This document shows, piece by piece, positions 1 to 7,069 of a stretch of 9,512 nt of DNA (the stretch's first letter is position 1; each line of letters begins with the position of its first letter). This stretch comes from an uncultured Collinsella sp. Lineage in GTDB: Bacteria > Actinomycetota > Coriobacteriia > Coriobacteriales > Coriobacteriaceae. Below the pieces are notes generated by a model. The model worked only from the letters and a program-made list of their open reading frames with translations, was not told where the DNA came from and did no database searches. Both the position numbers and the translations under genes were made by a program. Location: positions 1-9,512 of the forward strand of contig CABRIB010000074.1 in assembly GCA_902470915.1 (NCBI GenBank). Direction: 5' to 3'.

Positions 1-47
1 GAGATAGGAGTCCGTCTCGTGGGCTCGGAGATGTGTATAAGAGACAG
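1..47 (+). other. Untrimmed Nextera sequencing adapter (artefact)
   Basis: Synthetic library adapter, not genomic DNA. Positions 29-47 are the 19-base Tn5 mosaic end AGATGTGTATAAGAGACAG. Positions 14-28 are the i7-side Nextera sequence GTCTCGTGGGCTCGG. Positions 6-13 (AGGAGTCC) are the complement of an 8-base i7 index, and 1-5 continue into the flow-cell adapter. Translation through it gives the false N-terminus MGSEMCIRDR fused to the first gene. The genomic sequence begins at about base 48. Confidence 0.98.
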
Positions 48-48
48 G

Positions 49-645
49 TCGGCGTTGGGCGATTCGATGCTGCTGAATGCCCTGCTTTTTGCCCTGATGC
101 TCGCTGTGGGCATTTGGTATGTCTGGTCGCCGCGTACCCGCATATCCGATGTTGCCGTGACACTCATGGGTCCCATCTACACCGGTTTTATGCTGTCGGC
201 TATCGTGCTGCTGCGCGATGCCGTGCCCGGTTTTGCCGGCGCCCTGCTTTCGGTGGGTGTTTGCGCGTCTCTCTGGGTCTCCGATTCGTTTGCCTATATC
301 GTGGGTAGCCGTATCGGCAAACACAAGATGGTTCCCAAGATCTCTCCCAAAAAGAGCTGGGAGGGGTTTGTTGGCGGCATCCTGGGCTCGGTTTTGATTT
401 GGCTCATCCTGTGGGCGACGCATTTCTTCAAGCTCAGCCTGCCCTATGCGCTGCTGTGCGGCGTGGTCGTGTCCATTCTGGGCGTTATCGGCGACCTTAT
501 CGAGTCGCGCATCAAGCGCGGTGTGGGCGTCAAGGATTCCGGCAACCTTATCCCGGGCCACGGCGGCATGCTCGATCGTAGCGATTCGCTTATCTTCGGC
601 TGCATCACCGCGCAGCTGATGCTGATGATCGGAGGCGTGCTGTAA
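49..645 (+). CDS. cdsA: Phosphatidate cytidylyltransferase, 5'-truncated (CDP-diacylglycerol synthase)
   Basis: This is the C-terminal 198 residues of CdsA, the integral membrane enzyme that makes CDP-diacylglycerol and pyrophosphate from CTP and phosphatidic acid, the branch point of bacterial phospholipid synthesis. The fragment shows several hydrophobic membrane segments. It contains the conserved SPKKSWEG stretch and, at bases 505-585 (fragment residues 153-179), the CdsA signature: SRIKR, then KDSG, then PGHGGMLDRSD. These carry the Lys, Asp and His-Gly-Gly positions expected in the family. The usual hydrophobic residue between DR and D is Ser here. The start lies beyond the contig; the bases before 48 are adapter, and roughly a quarter to a third of the protein is missing. 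The stop codon TAA (643-645) overlaps the ATG of dxr by one base (TAATG), so the two are probably translationally coupled. Confidence 0.95.
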   Translation, partial: SALGDSMLLNALLFALMLAVGIWYVWSPRTRISDVAVTLMGPIYTGFMLSAIVLLRDAVPGFAGALLSVGVCASLWVSDSFAYIVGSRIGKHKMVPKISPKKSWEGFVGGILGSVLIWLILWATHFFKLSLPYALLCGVVVSILGVIGDLIESRIKRGVGVKDSGNLIPGHGGMLDRSDSLIFGCITAQLMLMIGGVL

Positions 646-1832
646 TGTCATTCCAGACGACGTATGGCCCCGATGGACGCCTCCGTGTTGCCATCCTGGG
701 TTGTACCGGCTCCATCGGCACCCAGGCGCTCGATGTGTGCCGTCAGCATGCCGATCGCCTGCAGGTGACGGCGCTATCCGTTAACTCCAGTACCTCCGAG
801 CTCGTTGCCGCTGCCCGCGAGTTCTCGGTTCCGGCGGTTGCCGTGGCCGATGTCGCTCATGGCGATGACGCCGTGCTGCAGGAGTTGCCCGAGGGAACGA
901 AGCTCGGCGTTGGCGCGCAGGCGGTTTGCGAGCTCGCGCGTCGCGACGATGTCGACTGCGTGCTTGTCGCTATTGTGGGTGCCGCCGGTCTCGAGGCGAG
1001 CCATGCGGCCTTGACCTCGAATAAGCGTCTTGCCCTTGCCAACAAGGAGTCCCTCGTCGTCGGTGGCGACTTGCTTATGCCGTTGGCGCAACCGGGCCAG
1101 CTTATTCCAGTCGACTCTGAGCACTCCGCCATCTACCAGTGCTATCTGGGGGAGAACCCGCGCGAGGCTCATTGTATTTGGCTCACCTGCTCGGGCGGTC
1201 CGTTCTTTGGCCGCGCGCGCGACGAGCTAGATCGCGTGACGCGTGCCGATGCCCTCGCACATCCCACGTGGGCCATGGGTGCTAAGATCACCATCGACTC
1301 CGCCACCCTCATGAATAAGGGCCTGGAGCGCATTGAGGCCATGCATCTGTTTAACTGCGACCTCGATTTCATTAACGTGGTCGTGCAGCGTCAGTCCAAG
1401 ATTCACTCTATGGTCGAGTTTGCCGACGGCTCCGTGATGGCGCATCTCGGTGCTTCCGACATGCGTATTCCCATCCAGTTCGCGTTCTCGTATCCCGAGC
1501 GTTGGGATACCCCGGCGCCTCGTATCGATTTCCGCGAGCTGGGGCAGCTCACGTTTGATGCTGCCGACATGGATACCTTCCGCTGTCTGGCACTGGCCGA
1601 GCGTGCCGGCAAGACGGGTGGCACCATGCCGTGCGTGCTCAATGCCGCCAACGAGGTCGCCGTCGATGCCTTCCTGCACGATGGCTGCAGCTTTACCGAT
1701 ATCGATCGCATTGTGGAATCCTGCATGGATGCCCACGATATGCAGGCGGTCGATTCGTTTGAGCAGCTTCGCGACATCGATGCGTGGGCGCGTGAAAAGG
1801 CTGCGCAGGTACTCGCCGCAACCCGTTCCTAA
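645..1832 (+). CDS. dxr: 1-deoxy-D-xylulose 5-phosphate reductoisomerase (MEP pathway, IspC)
   Basis: Complete 395-residue protein, the usual family length. DXR converts 1-deoxy-D-xylulose 5-phosphate to 2-C-methyl-D-erythritol 4-phosphate using NADPH and a divalent metal, the first committed step of cytosolic MEP isoprenoid synthesis, and is the fosmidomycin target. The N-terminal Rossmann motif GCTGSIG binds NADPH. LANKESLVVGG and PVDSEHSAIYQCY follow, with D157 and E159 as metal ligands. The substrate loop holds SGGPF and HPTWAMGAKITIDSATLMNK, ending at E228, the third metal ligand; the 71-residue spacing D157-E228 fits the mycobacterial enzyme. The C-terminal helical domain is intact. The ATG at 645 has GGAGG at 631-635 with a 9-base spacer. 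It is second in the operon after cdsA and about 25 bases before rseP. With ispG two genes downstream, two MEP-pathway steps share one transcript. Confidence 0.97.
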   Translation: MSFQTTYGPDGRLRVAILGCTGSIGTQALDVCRQHADRLQVTALSVNSSTSELVAAAREFSVPAVAVADVAHGDDAVLQELPEGTKLGVGAQAVCELARRDDVDCVLVAIVGAAGLEASHAALTSNKRLALANKESLVVGGDLLMPLAQPGQLIPVDSEHSAIYQCYLGENPREAHCIWLTCSGGPFFGRARDELDRVTRADALAHPTWAMGAKITIDSATLMNKGLERIEAMHLFNCDLDFINVVVQRQSKIHSMVEFADGSVMAHLGASDMRIPIQFAFSYPERWDTPAPRIDFRELGQLTFDAADMDTFRCLALAERAGKTGGTMPCVLNAANEVAVDAFLHDGCSFTDIDRIVESCMDAHDMQAVDSFEQLRDIDAWAREKAAQVLAATRS

Positions 1833-1837
1833 CCCAT

Positions 1838-1842
1838 AAGGA
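1838..1842 (+). promoter_or_regulatory. Shine-Dalgarno of rseP
   Basis: AAGGA lies just after the dxr stop. It directly abuts a TTG at 1843 (no spacer, too close to act as its start) and is 15 bases from the ATG at 1858, which is long but usable. This, and the HExxH position close to that of E. coli RseP, favour ATG 1858 as the start. Confidence 0.55.
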
Positions 1843-1857
1843 TTGCTTTTTCGTTTT

Positions 1858-3219
1858 ATGGATACTGTTCTGAGCGTTCTCTCATCGGTCTTTTGGGGCC
1901 TGCTGATGCTTTCCGTCCTCGTGTTTTTGCACGAGGGCGGCCACTTTTTGGCGGCGCGTGCCTGCGGCGTCCGTGTGACCGAGTTCTTTTTGGGCCTGCC
2001 GTGCCGCTTTGACATCCATTACACGTCGCGTCGCATTGGAACCAAGTTTGGCGTGACCCCGCTGCTGCTGGGTGGCTACGCTGCCATCTGCGGTATGGAT
2101 CCGACCGATGTCTCCTGCGCCGATCGCGTGCTCGCGGCTATCTACCGTCATGGTCGCGTGACCGTGGCCGACCTTGCTGTCGAGCTCGAGCTTTCCGAGG
2201 AGGATGTGCTCGAGGCTTGTGCTCTGTTGCTGGGCTGGGGCTCCATCGCTCCCTGGTATGAGGAAGGGGAGAAACCCTCGCCGAGCTACTATCCCACCAA
2301 GTATCAGACGCTGCCGCGAGATGCGGCGGGTTACACTACCTTTGACGGCCGCCGTTTCGATCGCGAACATTCAACTGCCGAGGGCGATGTGTGGGAGCTG
2401 CCGTGCGGCGAGGCCGAGTTCCTTGCACAAGAGCGTTCGCACACCTATCTTGGCCAGGGCTTTCTCAAGCGCGCCTTTATGCTGCTCGCGGGCATTCTCG
2501 TCAATATCTTGACAGGCTTTTTGCTCCTTATGAGTATCTATTCCATTGCGGGTGTCACCGTGCCGATGGATACCAACGTGATCGGTCAGGTTGACGAGGG
2601 GTCTATTGCCGCCAAGGCGGGTATCGAGGGCGGCGACGCGATCCTTTCGGTTGACGGAGTATCGTGCTCTACCTGGATGGATGTTTACGATGCCATCGGC
2701 AAGGCTGCCGGTAAGGACGATATCGCCATCGAGTACGAGCGTGGCGGCAAGCAGCATTCGACCACGGTCGCGCTCAAAGAGGACGAGCGCCTAGGTGTGT
2801 ATGCCTCTACACAGGTGGTCCGTTTAGACCCCATCACGTCGGCTCGCCTGTCGTTCTCCTATGTCGTGCAGACAGCGGAGGGCGTGATGCGCCTACTCCA
2901 GCCGCAGCATACGATGGAGATCCTCGATCAGTCCTCCTCGATCGTGGGAATTAGCGTTATGTCCTCACAGGCTGCTGCTGCTGGCCCTGCCACATTCCTT
3001 TCGTTTGCCGCCCTCATTTCGTTCTCGCTTGGCTTTATGAACCTGCTGCCCATCCCACCACTCGATGGCGGTAAGCTGGTCATCGAGATCATTCAAAAGA
3101 TTGTGGGCCGCGAGCTTCCGCTCAAGGTCCAGACGATTGTGGGCTATGTGGGCATCGCGCTCTTTGCGCTGCTGTTTGTCTATATGCTTCGTTCCGACAT
3201 CCTTCGATTTATTCTGTAG
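1858..3219 (+). CDS. rseP: RseP/Rip1-type intramembrane zinc metalloprotease (site-2 protease, M50)
   Basis: A 453-residue polytopic membrane protease of the site-2 family, which cleaves transmembrane segments of anti-sigma factors or signal-peptide remnants inside the bilayer. The first membrane helix (about residues 7-25) runs into the zinc motif HEGGH (H25, E26, H29). After the re-entrant LLLGGY stretch (72-74) comes an insertion of about 115 residues (81-195). Then come a second membrane helix with the conserved GQGFLKR...AGILVN region (199 onward), an extracytoplasmic PDZ domain (about 238-310, with AGIEGGDAILSVDG), a third helix and the NLLPIPPLDGG motif (N395 to D403, the third zinc ligand), and a C-terminal helix. 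The ATG at 1858 puts the active site at the same distance from the N-terminus as in E. coli; TTG 1843 would add five residues. It sits between dxr and ispG, as rip1 does in mycobacteria. The natural substrate cannot be read from this window. Confidence 0.93.
   Translation: MDTVLSVLSSVFWGLLMLSVLVFLHEGGHFLAARACGVRVTEFFLGLPCRFDIHYTSRRIGTKFGVTPLLLGGYAAICGMDPTDVSCADRVLAAIYRHGRVTVADLAVELELSEEDVLEACALLLGWGSIAPWYEEGEKPSPSYYPTKYQTLPRDAAGYTTFDGRRFDREHSTAEGDVWELPCGEAEFLAQERSHTYLGQGFLKRAFMLLAGILVNILTGFLLLMSIYSIAGVTVPMDTNVIGQVDEGSIAAKAGIEGGDAILSVDGVSCSTWMDVYDAIGKAAGKDDIAIEYERGGKQHSTTVALKEDERLGVYASTQVVRLDPITSARLSFSYVVQTAEGVMRLLQPQHTMEILDQSSSIVGISVMSSQAAAAGPATFLSFAALISFSLGFMNLLPIPPLDGGKLVIEIIQKIVGRELPLKVQTIVGYVGIALFALLFVYMLRSDILRFIL
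2098..2442 (+). other. Inserted cytoplasmic domain within RseP, with winged-helix-like part
   Basis: Residues 81-195 of the protease lie between the GGY stretch and the second membrane helix, a loop that faces the cytoplasm in RseP topology. E. coli RseP has only about 25 residues here. The first part (residues 87-130, bases 2116-2247) reads as three short helices: DRVLAAIYRHG, then VTVADLAVELELSEEDV, then LEACALLLGWGSI. This spacing is typical of DeoR/MarR-like winged helix-turn-helix folds. The rest (about 131-195) is rich in Tyr, Pro and Glu and looks extended. The fold is inferred from sequence pattern only. Unrelated long insertions at this place exist in some Firmicutes RasP proteins. 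Confidence 0.55.
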
Positions 3220-3224
3220 GGGAG
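3219..3224 (+). promoter_or_regulatory. Shine-Dalgarno of ispG overlapping the rseP stop
   Basis: GGGGAG begins on the last base of the rseP TAG stop and lies 8 bases before the TTG at 3233. It decides the ispG start, because the open frame continues upstream without a stop into rseP coding sequence. Confidence 0.8.
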
Positions 3225-3232
3225 TGTTTGGA

Positions 3233-4315
3233 TTGTCTTTATCCCATCCTTTGCCGCGCGAGTTGACGCGCCCCGTGCATGTGGGCGGTGTACAGATCGG
3301 TGGCGGCGCGCCGGTGGTGGTCCAATCCATGACCTGCACCGATACCGCTGATGCCCAGGCAACGCTTGCGCAAGTGTGCGCGTTGGCGCAGGCTGGCTGC
3401 GATATCGCGCGTGTGAGCGTGCCCACCGAGGCCGCGCTTGAGGGTTTCCGCACCATCTGTGCCGAGTCTCCGGTGCCAATCGTTGCCGATATCCACTTTA
3501 ACCACAAGCTGGCCATTGGCGCTGTGGAGGCCGGTGCCGCCAAGCTCCGCATCAATCCCGGCAACATTGGCGATTGGGCCAAGGTCGATGCCGTGATCGA
3601 TGCCGCGGGCGCCGCTGGGTGCGCGATTCGTATCGGCGTCAATGCCGGTTCGCTTGAGCAGGATATCGCCGAGCGCGACGACCTTACGCAGCCCGAAAAG
3701 CTCGTGATGTCGAGCGAGCGCTTCGTCAAGCACTTTGAGGACCGCGGCTTTACGAACATTGTGCTTTCGGCCAAGGCCCATAGCGTGCAAACGACGCTCG
3801 ATACCTATCGAGCCCTGTCGCGTGAGATTCCCCACGTTCCGCTTCACCTGGGCGTAACCGAGGCGGGTACCAAGCTTCAGGGCACCATTAAGAGCTCGGT
3901 GGGCCTTGGTATTCTGCTGTCTGAGGGTATCGGTGACACCATGCGCGTCTCTCTCACGGCCGATCCGGTTGAGGAGCCGCCGGTCGCCTGGGGAATTTTG
4001 CAGTCGCTGGGCCTGCGTCGCCGTGGTCCCGAGATTGTCTCGTGCCCCACGTGCGCCCGCTGCCAGGTTAACCTCATTCCCATCGCCGAGGAGGTCACCG
4101 AGCGGCTTAAGAACTACTCCGCGCCGCTTTCGATCGCCGTTATGGGATGCGCGGTCAATGGCCCCGGCGAGGCCTCTGACGCCGACTTGGGCGTTGCCTG
4201 CGGACGAGGTCAGGGCCTGCTCTTTTCGCATGGCCAGATCATTGGTAAAGTAGCTGAGGATCAAATTGTCGACGCGCTGATGGCCGAGGTCGACAAACTT
4301 ATTGAGGAGAAGTAA
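3233..4315 (+). CDS. ispG: 4-hydroxy-3-methylbut-2-en-1-yl diphosphate synthase (IspG/GcpE)
   Basis: A 360-residue protein, close to the 372 of E. coli IspG. It is the iron-sulfur enzyme of the penultimate MEP step, reductively opening the cyclic diphosphate MEcPP to HMBPP in the cytosol with electrons from ferredoxin or flavodoxin. The N-terminal TIM barrel starts at TRPVHVGG and contains VVQSMTCTDT, VADIHFNHKLA and KLRINPGNIG. The C-terminal cluster domain holds C271 and C274 (SCPTC), then C306 and E313 in MGCAVNGPGE, matching the four [4Fe-4S] ligands of E. coli (C270, C273, C305, E312). An extra C277 follows directly (CPTCARC). The start is TTG 3233 (MSLSHPLPREL), supported by GGGGAG at 3219-3224; a GTG at 3224 is in frame but has no ribosome-binding site. 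The stop TAA directly precedes the proS ATG. Confidence 0.96.
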   Translation: MSLSHPLPRELTRPVHVGGVQIGGGAPVVVQSMTCTDTADAQATLAQVCALAQAGCDIARVSVPTEAALEGFRTICAESPVPIVADIHFNHKLAIGAVEAGAAKLRINPGNIGDWAKVDAVIDAAGAAGCAIRIGVNAGSLEQDIAERDDLTQPEKLVMSSERFVKHFEDRGFTNIVLSAKAHSVQTTLDTYRALSREIPHVPLHLGVTEAGTKLQGTIKSSVGLGILLSEGIGDTMRVSLTADPVEEPPVAWGILQSLGLRRRGPEIVSCPTCARCQVNLIPIAEEVTERLKNYSAPLSIAVMGCAVNGPGEASDADLGVACGRGQGLLFSHGQIIGKVAEDQIVDALMAEVDKLIEEK

Positions 4316-6037
<1,722 letters not shown>

Positions 6038-6067
6038 TCGACGATTTCGCTTGTAGTTCGATATGTG

Positions 6068-6120
6068 GGACGGCCCCGCATTTCTCCAATCGGGGAGATG
6101 CGGGGCCGTCCTATTATCTT
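6068..6120 (+). terminator. Intrinsic terminator of the cdsA-proS operon
   Basis: A perfect 14-base-pair stem, GGACGGCCCCGCAT (6068-6081) with its complement at 6098-6111, is extended by CTCC/GGAG (6084-6087 with 6094-6097) past a two-T bulge and closed by a six-base loop. It is followed on the + strand by TATTATCTT (6112-6120), a weak U-rich tail. It begins 30 bases after the proS stop. The bases on the other side are not U-rich in the - direction, so it most likely serves the + strand. Confidence 0.88.
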
Positions 6121-6138
6121 GTAGCATCCTCGATATCT

Positions 6139-6180
6139 AAAAGGAAAACCCCACAGCCCATGCGAGCTGCGGGGTTTTCC
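6139..6180 (-). terminator. Intrinsic terminator of the phosphotransferase gene
   Basis: The arms GGAAAACCCC (6143-6152) and GGGGTTTTCC (6171-6180) pair over 10 bases. CAGC/GCTG (6154-6157 with 6166-6169) extends the stem around an eight-base loop. The single mismatch (A6153 with C6170) becomes a G-U pair in - strand RNA, so the hairpin is unbroken only in that direction. On the - strand it is followed by TTTT (6139-6142). It lies 36 bases past the stop of the - strand gene. It may act weakly in both directions. Confidence 0.82.
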
Positions 6181-6215
6181 ATTGTGCCTCCGATGCGAAA
6201 TAAATCGTTCAGATA

Positions 6216-6980
6216 TTACTGATAATCGACGACGTCGATCCAGTTCTTCAGGAACTCATCGTTCACGTTGCGCTTACGAGCGAGCTCGGAAGCGGCGACG
6301 ATGCTCGTCCACTGACGCACGACCTGCATGGGCATGTCGGCACGGTCGCAGTAGAGCTCCAGGTAGGCCTCGGCCTGGTCCTTGCTGTTGAGGGCAAAGA
6401 GCAGGTAGGTGGTGGCAACGTCGGCAGCAGGGGAGCCCTGGGTGGCGTGTGCCCAGTCGCACACATAGAGCTGGCCGTCGTCGCCGACGATGACGTTGGA
6501 GGGGTTGAAGTCGCCGTGGCAGACCTTGAACTCCTTGGTCATGCCGTCCAGACGCTCCTGAAGGTTGTAGCGCGTGGTGGCATTGAGCTGATCAAGGCTG
6601 TCGATCATGCGGGCGAACTTGTCGCGCTGACGGTTGAGCAGCGGGGAGGTGTAGCCGTGGATCTCGATCTGGAGGTCGACGAACATCTCGAGGTACTCAC
6701 CAAAGCGCTGGGGCTCGGCAGTCATCTTCTCGGCAAGGGTGGTGCCCGGAACCTTCTCGGTCACGAGCGCCCAGCCGTTGGCGTTCTCGAGCTGGGAAAC
6801 CTCGAGAGCCTTGGGGCTGCGGATGCCGCACTCATTGATGCGGGCAAGATTCAAAGCCTCGTTGAACACGTCGGAGACAGGCTTGGTCTCGTTAAAGACC
6901 TTGACGATCTTGTCGCCCAGGTCGTAAACGACCTTGTTGCCACGGCGGACGAGCTCGGTCTTGGAATCGGGTAGCAGCAT
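6216..6980 (-). CDS. Aminoglycoside/choline phosphotransferase-family kinase, unknown substrate
   Basis: A 254-residue cytoplasmic protein of the APH/choline-kinase superfamily. The N-lobe has a short glycine-poor nucleotide strand pair (RRGNKVVYDLGDKIVKVF) with K27 as the likely ATP lysine and E41 as its probable helix partner. A hinge follows in ALVTEKVPGTTL. The C-lobe has the Brenner-type catalytic motif CHGDFNPSN with H155, D157 (catalytic base) and N162, and then VCDWAHATQG with D175 as the metal-binding Asp. All key residues are present, so it should be active. It resembles the TIGR02172-type paralogous family widespread in gut Clostridia and relatives, where the motifs CHGDFNPSN and DWSHATQG recur; this is from memory. 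The ATG at 6980 has AAAGGA at 6988-6993 with a 7-base spacer. It follows adhE by 89 bases on the same strand. A small-molecule hydroxyl kinase role is inferred; true aminoglycoside resistance is not shown. Confidence 0.88.
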   Translation of the reverse strand: MLLPDSKTELVRRGNKVVYDLGDKIVKVFNETKPVSDVFNEALNLARINECGIRSPKALEVSQLENANGWALVTEKVPGTTLAEKMTAEPQRFGEYLEMFVDLQIEIHGYTSPLLNRQRDKFARMIDSLDQLNATTRYNLQERLDGMTKEFKVCHGDFNPSNVIVGDDGQLYVCDWAHATQGSPAADVATTYLLFALNSKDQAEAYLELYCDRADMPMQVVRQWTSIVAASELARKRNVNDEFLKNWIDVVDYQ

Positions 6981-6987
6981 GGTTGCA

Positions 6988-6993
6988 TCCTTT
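6988..6993 (-). promoter_or_regulatory. Shine-Dalgarno of the phosphotransferase gene
   Basis: AAAGGA on the - strand, 7 bases before the ATG at 6980-6978, fixes the start of the kinase gene. I could not find a convincing -10/-35 pair in the 89 bases between adhE and this gene. Confidence 0.75.
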
Positions 6994-7013
6994 CAACGAT
7001 GCGATAGAAGCGA

Positions 7014-7050
7014 CGGCGGGGGTGTGTGAAACACCCGTGCACCCCCGCCG
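7014..7050 (-). other. GC-rich hairpin between adhE and the phosphotransferase gene
   Basis: A perfect 11-base-pair stem, CGGCGGGGGTG (7014-7024) with CACCCCCGCCG (7040-7050), encloses a 15-base loop that can pair further through G-U pairs. In the - direction the run of six U (7052-7057) comes before the hairpin, not after it; the bases after the stem (TCGCTTCTATCGC) contain only scattered T. It is therefore not a standard intrinsic terminator on either strand. It could be a partial or Rho-assisted stop for adhE, a 3'-end stabiliser, or a leader structure of the downstream gene. Confidence 0.6.
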
Positions 7051-7069
7051 CAAAAAACCGTGCTAAAAA

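Noticed and set aside
1843..1857. TTG 1843 as the start of rseP
   Set aside because: Its only ribosome-binding site touches the codon with no spacer. ATG 1858 gives the usual distance to HExxH. Kept as a minor alternative.
1227..2015. 262-residue open frame on the - strand opposite dxr and the start of rseP
   Set aside because: Shadow of dxr codon bias, with no ribosome-binding site or domain pattern seen.
3065..3232. Upstream extension of ispG by 56 residues
   Set aside because: The extension overlaps rseP coding sequence including its LDG region and is Arg/Ser-rich and unlike IspG; homology begins after TTG 3233, which has a good ribosome-binding site.
6447..6974. 175-residue open frame on the + strand opposite the phosphotransferase gene
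   Set aside because: Antisense to a gene with clear kinase motifs; Val/Leu/Asp-rich composition typical of a shadow frame.
6216..6980. Aminoglycoside resistance gene
   Set aside because: Only the general APH fold and catalytic motifs are visible; nothing in the sequence points to aminoglycoside specificity or to mobile context.
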